Part shown: piece after piece, positions 36,849 through 44,490 of the stretch
Numbering within the stretch: the first letter of the stretch is position 1
How the letters are laid out: each line of letters opens with the position of its first letter
Origin: Promethearchaeati archaeon
GTDB taxonomy: Archaea; Asgardarchaeota; Heimdallarchaeia; Heimdallarchaeales; Heimdallarchaeaceae
Direction of reading: 5' to 3'
DNA length: 64,000 nucleotides
NCBI GenBank assembly: GCA_013166775.1
Contig: JABLTJ010000003.1
Span: 1 to 64,000 of the forward strand
Notes under the pieces: generated by a model
What the model was told of the DNA's origin: nothing
The model's database searches: none
What the model saw: only the letters and a program-made list of their open reading frames with translations
Program-made: the position numbers and the translations under genes

Positions 36849-37982
36849 ATGATCTTTTCCGAAGATAAAAAAGAAGAACAGAAGAATTGTTCATTTTGTA
36901 AGGCAGAAAAGATTGTAGCTTCCGCTCTATCGGTTTGTAAAGAATGTTTAGTAAACAATTTTGAAGAAACTAAATCTTATGTGAAGGAAGCTCATAAAAT
37001 TGCTCGAACTAGACTCAATCTTCCAATTTCGGCTCCCTCCGATGGTCAAAACAAATGTACCTTATGCCACCATAATTGTATAATTGGTAAAAATGATGTT
37101 AGTTTCTGTGGTTTGCGATATAACAAAGATGGAAAATTTATCTCCATGGTTAGCAAAGAAATTGGAGTACTTGACTATTATCTTGATCCCTTACCTTGCA
37201 ATTGTTGTGCTGCTTGGTTTTGTCCCGCCGGAACTGGAGCTGGATATCCTGAGTTTGCAGCAAAGAAAGGTAAAGAAATAAGTCATCATAATCTGTCCAT
37301 TTTCTTCTACGGATGCTCATTCAATTGTCTATTTTGCCAAAATCAAAGCCATAAAAGTGTAAAAGTGGGTTCCAAAATATCTGCAGAAAGACTTATTGAA
37401 GTTTATAAGCAAAATAAGAGCATTACTTGCGTTTGCTTTTTTGGTGGATCTCCTGAACCTCAGTTTAATTTTGCTTTACATCTTTCAGAAAAAATACTTG
37501 AAGTTGCTAAGAAAGAGAAACGAATAGCAAGAATATGTTGGGAATGGAATGGTTTTGGAAATAGAAATTTAGTTAAGAAAGCTGCTGAATTATCTTTAAA
37601 ATCTGGTGGAAATATTAAGTTTGACTTAAAAGCTTGGAATCCATATGTTCATGAGGCTTTGACTGGTGTTAAGAACGAGGAAGTTTTGAAAAATTTTGAA
37701 TTCGTTGGGAAAGAGTTTTTCACTCAACGTCAAGACCTACCTGTTTTGAACGCAGCTACTTTGCTGGTACCAGGTTATGTTAATGAGGATGAAGTAGAAA
37801 ATATTGCTGCGTTTATTGCATCAATTAATGAAGATATTCCGTACTCACTGCTTGGATTTTATCCCCATTTTTGGTTCAATGACATGTCCTTAACATCAAG
37901 AAAGCAAGCTGAGAGATGTTTTAATGTAGCGAAAAAATATCTTAATCATGTTAATATAGGTAATAAACATCTTTTGGTTTAG
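36849..37982 (+). CDS. Radical SAM protein, PflA-like with extra cysteine region
   Basis: About 377 residues. The N-terminus has a Zn-like pair (CSFC, CKEC; residues about 13-35), then CTLCHHNC and CNCCAAWFC. The radical SAM motif is CSFNCLFCQ (CxxxCxxC) near residue 153, in the context FFYGCSFNCLFCQNQ as in COG1180/pyruvate-formate-lyase-activating-like archaeal proteins. The C-terminal barrel has IKFDLKAW. It is a glycyl-radical-activase-like or AmmeMemoRadiSam-related enzyme; no glycyl radical enzyme lies in the window. I chose the ATG at 36849 over TTG 36846. Stop shared with the convergent gene. Confidence 0.78.
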   Translation: MIFSEDKKEEQKNCSFCKAEKIVASALSVCKECLVNNFEETKSYVKEAHKIARTRLNLPISAPSDGQNKCTLCHHNCIIGKNDVSFCGLRYNKDGKFISMVSKEIGVLDYYLDPLPCNCCAAWFCPAGTGAGYPEFAAKKGKEISHHNLSIFFYGCSFNCLFCQNQSHKSVKVGSKISAERLIEVYKQNKSITCVCFFGGSPEPQFNFALHLSEKILEVAKKEKRIARICWEWNGFGNRNLVKKAAELSLKSGGNIKFDLKAWNPYVHEALTGVKNEEVLKNFEFVGKEFFTQRQDLPVLNAATLLVPGYVNEDEVENIAAFIASINEDIPYSLLGFYPHFWFNDMSLTSRKQAERCFNVAKKYLNHVNIGNKHLLV

Positions 37983-38380
37983 AGATCGATTTTATAAAAA
38001 TGGCTTAAGCAAGATTTTTTGCAATCACTATTTCCAAAACCAATAATTGGAATAAGTTCCTTAAATTTCTCAAGCTTTCTGGAGATTAAACATTCCGATT
38101 TTTCATTAGGAAAAATAACAACACCGTAAAATGTGCAGTTTTCAGTACATGTGACTTGATCGATGTGCCAGTGCTGTTTCTTGCTTCTTCGGAGGTGTCG
38201 ATGAATTCTAGATGAAAGACCTCCTGCACCAAAAGCACTACCTACATAAATGTAGAATCCTGTTTGAAGTGTAAGAATCCTTTCTTTTAATCTAATTTCC
38301 AAGTTATTTGTTAATTCCAAATAGAGAAGATAGGTACCATAAAGGTCTTGTGTGAATTCAAGAACTGCTCCTCGTAGAAT
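37979..38380 (-). CDS. DUF123 / GIY-YIG-like nuclease-family protein
   Basis: Archaeal DUF123 (COG1833) family, related to GIY-YIG and UvrC-type nuclease folds. Motifs: FYIYVGSAFGAGGL, RIHRHLRRSKKQHWHID, SECLISRKL, and GFGNSDCKKSCLSHFY near the end. The only conventional start is TTG at 38320, but that would remove the domain's first strand, which is encoded just upstream in the same frame (LYGTYLLYLELTNN; GTY.L is the usual start). No ATG, GTG or TTG exists between 38380 and 38323. An ATT at 38380 follows GAGGG at six bases, two bases after the upstream TPR stop. The start is therefore unusual. Confidence 0.78.
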   Translation of the reverse strand: MLRGAVLEFTQDLYGTYLLYLELTNNLEIRLKERILTLQTGFYIYVGSAFGAGGLSSRIHRHLRRSKKQHWHIDQVTCTENCTFYGVVIFPNEKSECLISRKLEKFKELIPIIGFGNSDCKKSCLSHFYKIDL

Positions 38381-38382
38381 AT

Positions 38383-39417
38383 CTATCCCTCTTCTAGTTT
38401 AGAAGCTCTTTCCCAGCTACTTAATGCTTTTTCCATATCACCTAAATCTTCATAGATATCTCCAATCATTTGGAAGAGTTTACTGCTCTCTGGATTATAT
38501 CTAAGTGATTGTTGTAAAAACGTTACTGCTCTATCATAATCTTTTGAAGCCCAGTATAATGATGCTAGGGAGAGAGATGCATCTTCAAAACTGGGATCAC
38601 GCTTTAAACATTCTTCATAATTTGTAATCGACTCTGCTATATTTGCATCTGCTGCATAGATTTTTGCTAGATAATAATACCCTAATACATTGTCAGGATC
38701 AATTTCCAAAACCTTACCAAAAGCCTGAATAGCATGAGCAAAATCCTGCTTTGCTTCATATGTTTTTCCTAATTGGAACCATGCTGGAATACTGGAAGGA
38801 TTTGCAACTGATGCTTTCCTGAAATACTCTTCCGCTCGATCAAAATTATCTAGATCAAAATAGACTTCTCCTATTTGTACTAGCAATTTTACATTTGTTG
38901 GTGCTAGTTCCTCAGCTCTCATCAATTTATTCCAACATTCAATTTCGTTCCCCATTTTTTGATAGATGGAAGCAAGTAAGCTTAGTACTAAAGCATCTTC
39001 CTCATAATCAAGATAATTCATCAAAGATTGTGTAGCTTTGACGTATTCACCAGTTTGATAATACAGTTCCCCTAATTTAAACCAAATATTGAACCTTTTA
39101 GAATCTGCTTCAGTGACCTTCTTCCAGGAAATTTCTGCTACTTCATAGTTCATAAGAGCAAAATACGTGTCACCCATCAATTCCAAAGTATCTAGATTTT
39201 CTGGTGCTAGCTCCAATGCTTTTTGCAGATAATTTAGAGAAGTATGAGGATTGTCCATCATGAGATATAACTCACTTAGACTGTTGAAAATCTCATAATA
39301 TTCTTCAAATTCAGACATTCTTTCCTCAATTCTATCTATTGCCTCTTGGATACTGTTCTCAATGATTAAATCTTCTATCATGTGAAGTAATTCTGCTAGC
39401 TGAGGATTTTTAGACAT
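38383..39417 (-). CDS. TPR-repeat protein
   Basis: 344 residues, built of eight or nine tetratricopeptide repeats (for example LDTLELMGDTYFALMNYEVA, FNIWFKLGELYYQTGEYVKA, VLGYYYLAKIYAADANIAES and SKLFQMIGDIYEDLGDMEKA). Pure protein-interaction scaffold, no other domain. It resembles the TPR protein at 19382-20293. The DUF123-like gene follows immediately downstream on the same strand and may be co-translated. Partner unknown. Confidence 0.85.
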   Translation of the reverse strand: MSKNPQLAELLHMIEDLIIENSIQEAIDRIEERMSEFEEYYEIFNSLSELYLMMDNPHTSLNYLQKALELAPENLDTLELMGDTYFALMNYEVAEISWKKVTEADSKRFNIWFKLGELYYQTGEYVKATQSLMNYLDYEEDALVLSLLASIYQKMGNEIECWNKLMRAEELAPTNVKLLVQIGEVYFDLDNFDRAEEYFRKASVANPSSIPAWFQLGKTYEAKQDFAHAIQAFGKVLEIDPDNVLGYYYLAKIYAADANIAESITNYEECLKRDPSFEDASLSLASLYWASKDYDRAVTFLQQSLRYNPESSKLFQMIGDIYEDLGDMEKALSSWERASKLEEG

Positions 39418-39492
39418 TATGAATTTATCTCAGTCTAATCCTTAATAATATTTTGTAAATAAACTACTACTACTGCGAGAATTAAGAAAGAG

Positions 39493-39503
39493 TTTAAATT
39501 ATA
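39493..39503 (+). promoter_or_regulatory. TATA box of leaderless gene at 39525
   Basis: TTTAAATTATA at 39493-39503, about 27 bases before the ATG at 39525. The spacing implies that transcription starts at or near the start codon. Confidence 0.5.
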
Positions 39504-39524
39504 CGAAGTTTAAAACTAAGATTG

Positions 39525-40421
39525 ATGTTCCAAGTTATTACTCGTCGTGATGATAACATTGGGTATCATATCTATCTATCTGACATTCCTATTGAGTTGT
39601 TAGATGATTCAATTGTTTTTATGCCAGAATTATCTACCAAGGAACATCATCATGTTAAATATGTGTCAAAATACACTCATAAATCTGGTAATATAATAGT
39701 AAAGCTAGTAAGAAGCGATGGAGAGGATCCCTTTGGAAGACCTAAATCATTATCTCATAGCTTTGTGGTTACCTCTGAAGAATATAATTTTAATTCCTTG
39801 AAATATTATTCTTCTCCATTGGTTGAATCAAATCTCTTTGATAATGTGGATACTGAACCTAGATTATTAGATCTGAACAATTTCAAAAAATCAGAAAACA
39901 AGATTCTTGAGAAAATTGATATGAAAAAATTAAGAGAGATAATTGTCGCTGCTATGGTTGAACAGAAAGTAGTTTTACAACCAAATTTAGAGTCTGATGA
40001 TTTAATTAGTTTAGCAAGCTTAATCGACAAAGCAATACCATATGAAGCTTCATACGATTTTTCATTGATAACATACTCTGATAAAAGCTGTAATCAATTT
40101 CTGATTCATAATATTCTGTACTTCTTCTCAAGAGAAAATAAGATTCAAGAAGGAATAGATGTTAAAAACATAAGTACTAGAGTAAAGGAAATTGCTAAAG
40201 AAGAGAAGGAATATTTGGACAACTATATTGAAATAATAATCCATGAGGATTATGAAAAACTTCTGCAAGAACATGCAAAATGGGTGATTGGGATGAATTA
40301 TAATGATCACAAAGAATTACAAAAACATTTTACAAGAAGATATCAGCTCGATATACCCTTCTCAAGAAGAAATAAGTTTCATGCTCAACTTGTGAAGTCT
40401 TTATCTGTTTTTTATACATAA
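39525..40421 (+). CDS. Hypothetical protein, unknown
   Basis: I do not recognise this 298-residue protein. The N-terminal 100 residues are strand-rich (FQVITRRDDNIGYHIYLSD, then SGNIIVKLVRSDGEDPFGRP, then SHSFVVTSEEY). The rest is helical and acidic. The GEDPFGRPKSLSHSFVV stretch recalls the DxxGRpgN..H element of GTPase-associated (GAP1-N-like) proteins, but that is a weak guess. No transmembrane segment or metal site. It appears monocistronic, with its own promoter. Confidence 0.55.
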   Translation: MFQVITRRDDNIGYHIYLSDIPIELLDDSIVFMPELSTKEHHHVKYVSKYTHKSGNIIVKLVRSDGEDPFGRPKSLSHSFVVTSEEYNFNSLKYYSSPLVESNLFDNVDTEPRLLDLNNFKKSENKILEKIDMKKLREIIVAAMVEQKVVLQPNLESDDLISLASLIDKAIPYEASYDFSLITYSDKSCNQFLIHNILYFFSRENKIQEGIDVKNISTRVKEIAKEEKEYLDNYIEIIIHEDYEKLLQEHAKWVIGMNYNDHKELQKHFTRRYQLDIPFSRRNKFHAQLVKSLSVFYT

Positions 40422-40449
40422 CAATTCAGTTTTAAAGCTGATTGGGAAG

Positions 40450-40460
40450 TTTTATAATTG
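40450..40460 (+). promoter_or_regulatory. TATA box of the nickel/cobalt importer operon
   Basis: TTTTATAATTG at 40450-40460, 42 bases before the cbiM start. No NikR-like dyad or cobalamin riboswitch was recognised in this short leader. Confidence 0.4.
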
Positions 40461-40502
40461 TTTTACCTTCCTTTTAGATAGAATTTGGATTAAGTGTAAA
40501 AA

Positions 40503-41483
40503 ATGCATATGCCTGATGGAATTTTATCTTTTCCTGAATCAATTATTTACTTAGCAATTTCTGTTGTAATTATATTATTCTCAATATGGATGAGCAGGAA
40601 AAATCTACAAACTAAGCAAATTCCAGTTATTGGCGTTTTAGCTGCAGGTCTTTTTGCAGCACAAATGTTTAATTTTCCTACACCAGCTGGTGCAAGTGGG
40701 CATCTTATTGGGACAGCTCTAGCAACTACCTTAGTAGGACCTTGGGTAGGTATTCTTATTATCTCTTCTATACTGATTGTTCAAGCAATGTTTGGAGATG
40801 GCGGATTATTAGCTTTTGGAGCTAATGCTTTGAATATGGCTATTATAGGCGCTTTCACAACTTGGTTAGTTTTCTATTTTGTACCAGTGAAATGGAAGGA
40901 AAACAATAAAGGATTTTCACTTGTTTCTGCAATTGCAGGTTTTCTTTCAACAATGATGATGTCTTTTGCTGCATCAATTGAACTAACAATAGCTGAAGCA
41001 GGTCCTTCAGGCATAATTTTTGGGTGGATGCTGGGTCTTCATGCATTAATTGGTTTGATTGAAGGATTGATAACTTTCGCTATTGTTATATTTGTTTTTA
41101 AGGCTGATCCTTCACTGCTCAAAGCTGCTGAGGGTTCTCTTTATTTAAGAATGCAGACAGAATCTATACCTGAAAAATTTAAAATTCCTCTTTGGACTCT
41201 CTTTGTTTCTCTAGGTGTTTTTGTTTTTATGAGCATATTTGGTGTAATAGCTAGTACAAATCCAGATGGTTTAGAAAGAACCTTTGAAAGTCTAGGTATT
41301 GAAGGTGGTGTTACAGGTTTTCTAAGCTTTGGAGATGGACTTGCATATGACATACTTCAAATGTTTATTATCATGATTATTTTATTTATTGTGCTGGTTG
41401 TTTTGAGTTATATCGTTTATAGACTGAATATTTACCAAGCATCTAAAAGAAAAGAAACTATAATACCTGCAGATAAAAGATAG
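40503..41483 (+). CDS. cbiM: CbiM/NikM-type substrate-binding membrane subunit with PDGLE domain
   Basis: Integral membrane S-component of an ECF-type cobalt/nickel importer. The N-terminus MHMPDGILSF places His2 and the N-terminal amine for metal binding, as known for NikM/CbiM. The family stretch TPAGASGHLIGT and later FGDGGLLAFGANALNMAIIGA are present. The C-terminal 110 residues add the CbiN-like PDGLE region (STNPDGLERTFESLG), so this is a CbiM-N fusion like NikMN, with two further helices. Length is 326 residues. The hydrogenase operon 6 kb away makes nickel the more likely substrate, which is inference. First of three genes. Confidence 0.92.
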   Translation: MHMPDGILSFPESIIYLAISVVIILFSIWMSRKNLQTKQIPVIGVLAAGLFAAQMFNFPTPAGASGHLIGTALATTLVGPWVGILIISSILIVQAMFGDGGLLAFGANALNMAIIGAFTTWLVFYFVPVKWKENNKGFSLVSAIAGFLSTMMMSFAASIELTIAEAGPSGIIFGWMLGLHALIGLIEGLITFAIVIFVFKADPSLLKAAEGSLYLRMQTESIPEKFKIPLWTLFVSLGVFVFMSIFGVIASTNPDGLERTFESLGIEGGVTGFLSFGDGLAYDILQMFIIMIILFIVLVVLSYIVYRLNIYQASKRKETIIPADKR

Positions 41484-41533
41484 TCAGACAAATAAATATT
41501 AATAGAATCTTCTCTTATTTTCTTGCGTTAATA

Positions 41534-42247
41534 ATGAGCTTTCTACTTCCTTTTAAAGAGCGATATGAGAAAAAATCTCTCTCTCCTATAGCGATGACTA
41601 TTACAGTTTTTCTTTCTGTTATTCTTATGATTGTCAGTGAAGATTTTCTATCAATAGTTTTCATCTATGTGCTCACATCCCTTTTTTTTCTGCTACTTGG
41701 AGCATCTTTTTTAAGAACAATAAAATTAGTTTCAGCAGCAGCATTACTTATTTTTTTCCTCGGACTCCCAAGTTTATTCTTGGAAAATGGACTGGAAAGA
41801 GCAGGTTTCATTTGGATGCGAGGTATTTTATCTGCTTCATTAATTACTCTATATTCTTCAACAATTACTATGCAGGAATTTGCACAAAGCTTGAGAAGTT
41901 TGTTCTTCCCAAATCTTATTGTTACAATTATTGTTTTGATTCTTCGTTATACACCATTACTATACCAACAAGGAGCAGAAATCAGAACAGCACAAGAATT
42001 AAGAGGTATCTCACAATCTAATAGGAAACGAAGATTCAATGCAGTAGTATCCTTATTAGGAGGAACTTTAATTCGTTCTGTATATAGGGGTGGAGAAATT
42101 TATGAGGCGATGCTTGTTAGAGGATTGGAAAGTATAAAAATCGTCAGAAGAGGTTCAATAAAACCCTTGGATCCTTTCATTATGGTCATCTTTACTGTTG
42201 TTTTAAGTTTATTATCAGGAGGAATTTTATCATGCATCATGAAATAG
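41534..42247 (+). CDS. cbiQ: CbiQ/EcfT-type transmembrane coupling subunit
   Basis: 237 residues with four or five membrane helices (for example LSVILMIVSEDFLSIVFIYV and TIIVLILRYTPLL). It has the cytoplasmic motif region AQELRGISQSN and later AMLVRGLESI, matching the two Ala-Arg-Gly-type coupling motifs of EcfT/CbiQ that contact the ATPase. Starts 50 bases after cbiM and overlaps the ATPase gene by 16 bases. Confidence 0.85.
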   Translation: MSFLLPFKERYEKKSLSPIAMTITVFLSVILMIVSEDFLSIVFIYVLTSLFFLLLGASFLRTIKLVSAAALLIFFLGLPSLFLENGLERAGFIWMRGILSASLITLYSSTITMQEFAQSLRSLFFPNLIVTIIVLILRYTPLLYQQGAEIRTAQELRGISQSNRKRRFNAVVSLLGGTLIRSVYRGGEIYEAMLVRGLESIKIVRRGSIKPLDPFIMVIFTVVLSLLSGGILSCIMK

Positions 42248-42951
42248 AATTTAAAGAAGTTGTTTTTGAATATCCAGAGAAGAAATTTGGTTTATACAAT
42301 ATCACATTCAATATAGGCATTGGAACAAAATTTGCAGTTTGTGGAAGAAATGGAGCTGGAAAAACAACTTTACTTAGAATTTTGATGGGTTTAGAGGAAC
42401 ATCAAGCTGGTAACATTAAAGTTCAAGAATTAACATTAAACCGTGAAAATATAAAAGAAGTAAGAAAACGAATTGGTTTTGTTTTTCAAAACCCTGATTC
42501 ACAAGTTTTCTCTGCGAGTGTATATGAAGATGTTGCATTTGGACCAAGAAATTTGGGATTAGAAGAAGAAGAAGTGGAAAAGAGAGTTGAAGAAGCTTTG
42601 AAGAGTGTTGATTTATTGGATTGTACTCACGAATCACCGTTTCGATTATCCTTTGGTCAACGTAAAAGAGTCGCTATCGCAGGTGTACTGTCAATGGATC
42701 CATCTATAATAATTCTAGATGAACCATTCTCAAATCTAGATTATCCTACAAGAACTTCCTTAAAAAAACTTCTAGAAAACTCTGTTCTTAAAAGAGGAAA
42801 AACAATTATATTCACAACACATTATAGAAAGTTAATAAACGAATGGGCAGACAGTGTACTTTTCTTAGATGCGGGTAAAATCCTTTATCACGGAAATGTA
42901 GAAGATTTATCTATAATAGACGAAGCGGATAGATTCTTAGGACCTTTCTAA
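42232..42951 (+). CDS. cbiO: CbiO/EcfA-type ABC ATPase
   Basis: 239 residues. Walker A GRNGAGKTTLL, Q-loop FQNPDSQVF, signature RLSFGQRKRVAIAG (the common LSGGQ is LSFGQ), Walker B IIILDEPFSNLD, H-loop FTTHY. Drives metal uptake with CbiM and CbiQ. The ATG lies after AGGAGG inside the end of cbiQ. Its stop shares CTAA with the convergent regulator gene. The order M-Q-O is the usual one for these importers. Confidence 0.93.
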   Translation: MHHEIEFKEVVFEYPEKKFGLYNITFNIGIGTKFAVCGRNGAGKTTLLRILMGLEEHQAGNIKVQELTLNRENIKEVRKRIGFVFQNPDSQVFSASVYEDVAFGPRNLGLEEEEVEKRVEEALKSVDLLDCTHESPFRLSFGQRKRVAIAGVLSMDPSIIILDEPFSNLDYPTRTSLKKLLENSVLKRGKTIIFTTHYRKLINEWADSVLFLDAGKILYHGNVEDLSIIDEADRFLGPF

Positions 42952-43364
42952 AGTATTAGTTTAGAATATTTATCTACTACTTCAAGATACATTTCATTAC
43001 ATTTTTCTTCAGATAATTCCATTATCCCTTTTTCCATTCTTGCTGAAATTCTACTTACTAGTTCTTTCAGTTTATCTCGAAATTCAATAATTGGAAGAGT
43101 ATAGTACAAATATTTGTAACCACCTCTTTCTAGACTGGTCTTTTCTTTTTTTACAGCTCCAACATCCATTAATCTTTGAATTGATCTAACAATTGATGCT
43201 CTGTCTTTTCTGATTATTTCAGTGATTCCTTTAACATCTACTGGTTTGTTATGATTAATACATGCAAGTACTTCCAATTCATTTTCAGACAGTCCAAAAA
43301 GAGCTCTAACTATATCAAAGCAAGTTATGTCATCAGAATCAAAAGAAGAAAGAGGGAATGACAT
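42948..43364 (-). CDS. MarR/TrmB-like transcriptional regulator
   Basis: About 138 residues. A winged-helix core (about 20-90): LSENELEVLACINHNKPVDVKGITEII, then DRASIVRSIQRLMDVGAVKKEK, then a wing with RGGYKYLYY. The remainder is a dimerising helix pair. The pattern is that of MarR and TrmB-type regulators. It is the last gene of the sulfur-transfer operon; the ATG at 43364 follows AGGTG, the same spacing used by the upstream genes. Autoregulation through the inverted repeat at 45904-45939 is a reasonable guess. Confidence 0.78.
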   Translation of the reverse strand: MSFPLSSFDSDDITCFDIVRALFGLSENELEVLACINHNKPVDVKGITEIIRKDRASIVRSIQRLMDVGAVKKEKTSLERGGYKYLYYTLPIIEFRDKLKELVSRISARMEKGIMELSEEKCNEMYLEVVDKYSKLIL

Positions 43365-43375
43365 TTTTTTCACCT

Positions 43376-43747
43376 CTAGAAAGTATATACAACATCAGCT
43401 TCGAGGGATTCAGTTACTAAGAACATTCCTCCGACTATATCGTCAACTTCCTCAATGAAATCTTCACGTTTTAAATTATACATCTCAAGTACTGGACTGC
43501 AGACGTAAATTTTAGCACCTACTTCTTTAGCTTCACGTAAAGTTTCAATGTAGGGATTCTTGCCTTCCATTGGAATTAAGTTTTCAGGAACTCCTTTCTT
43601 AAGTAGTAATCCAGCTGACATAGTATAAATAATTGTTACTTCTGCATCAAGCATAGCTGCTAGTGATGCAAGATGTAAGGGGGGCTCAAGTCTTTCTTTG
43701 AATTCCTTTCCATGAGTTAATACGAAAACTATTTTCTGTTCAGGCAT
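43376..43747 (-). CDS. DsrE-family sulfur-relay protein
   Basis: About 123 residues with a DsrE/DsrF-like fold: KIVFVLTHGKEF at strand 1, LHLASLAAMLDAEVTIIYT, then a single Cys in AKIYVCSPVLEMYNL, the position used to carry sulfur in the DsrE family. Members move sulfur as a persulfide between carriers. Two start codons are possible (43750, 43747); 43747 has the better distance from AGGTGG. It is followed by the regulator and preceded by DsrE2. Confidence 0.8.
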   Translation of the reverse strand: MPEQKIVFVLTHGKEFKERLEPPLHLASLAAMLDAEVTIIYTMSAGLLLKKGVPENLIPMEGKNPYIETLREAKEVGAKIYVCSPVLEMYNLKREDFIEEVDDIVGGMFLVTESLEADVVYTF

Positions 43748-43756
43748 CATTACCAC

Positions 43757-44230
43757 CTAGAAGTATAATGTGATATCTGCTTCTGATGCAAATTCTAAGA
43801 AGGTTGCAGCTCCACCAACTTCACATTCATCAATCAGCTGCTTTCTTTTGATTTTCATTACATCCATTGTCATTTGACAAGCAATGAGCTTTACACCAGA
43901 TTCAATAGAAATGTCCATCAATTCTTGTAATTTTGCAACATTAGCACCTTTCATCCAGCTTTTCATCATTGCTGTTGCCATATCAGTCATACCAGGAATC
44001 ATTCCTACAATTTGTGGTATTGGCATTGGCATAGCTGTTTGACCTACGGGAGTTACTTTGAGTTTGTTTAGTTTTTTCTTCTTCAACATATTTAATCCAA
44101 AGAATGTGAAGAATATACCTACTTCATAATCCATTGCTGCTGCAGTAGTGGCTAAGATTAATGGTGGGTATGCACCAGCAATATCTGCTTTTGAAGCTAT
44201 CATAGCTATTCGTTTTTTCTTTTCCGACAT
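43757..44230 (-). CDS. DsrE2-like sulfur carrier protein
   Basis: 157 residues of the DsrE2/peroxiredoxin-family (COG2210-like) group. Features: an N-terminal basic stretch, ASKADIAGAYPPLILATTAAAMDYEVGIFFTFFGLN, a variable KKKKLNKLKV loop, and the conserved LIACQMTMDVMKI segment with the active-site Cys. DsrE2 proteins partner with TusA and Hdr-like complexes in sulfur metabolism. ATG at 44230 follows GGTGAAAAAA; the earlier GTG at 44239 is part of the ribosome site. Coding region ends 10 bases before the next start. Confidence 0.82.
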   Translation of the reverse strand: MSEKKKRIAMIASKADIAGAYPPLILATTAAAMDYEVGIFFTFFGLNMLKKKKLNKLKVTPVGQTAMPMPIPQIVGMIPGMTDMATAMMKSWMKGANVAKLQELMDISIESGVKLIACQMTMDVMKIKRKQLIDECEVGGAATFLEFASEADITLYF

Positions 44231-44239
44231 TTTTTTCAC

Positions 44240-44479
44240 CTATTTAATTCTTTTAATGATATAGCGGTATACTCCGCCTTCTTCCGAGTTAGCAATAAGT
44301 TCATTTCCGGTAGATCTGGTCCATGCTTGGAAATCCGCAACTGATCCAGGATCTGTTGAGAAAACTTCAATATGCTCCCCTAATGAAATTTCCATAATTG
44401 CTTTCTTTGTTTTAAGGATTGGAAGAGGACAGCTTAACCCCTTTGCATTAAGAGTTTTAGCAATTTTTGTATCACTCAT
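44240..44479 (-). CDS. tusA: TusA-family sulfurtransferase (second copy)
   Basis: 79 residues with the signature LNAKGLSCPLPILKTKKAI: the CPxP motif's Cys carries the persulfide. TusA proteins hand sulfur to DsrE-type or Hdr-like partners. The C-terminal YRYIIKRIK strand is typical. ATG at 44479 follows GGTGAAAAAA. It lies between the SQR-like gene and dsrE2. Confidence 0.9.
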   Translation of the reverse strand: MSDTKIAKTLNAKGLSCPLPILKTKKAIMEISLGEHIEVFSTDPGSVADFQAWTRSTGNELIANSEEGGVYRYIIKRIK

Positions 44480-44490
44480 TTTTTTCACCT

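Noticed and set aside
40422..40502. Possible cobalamin riboswitch or NikR operator upstream of cbiM
   Set aside because: The leader is too short and lacks a recognisable B12-box or dyad.
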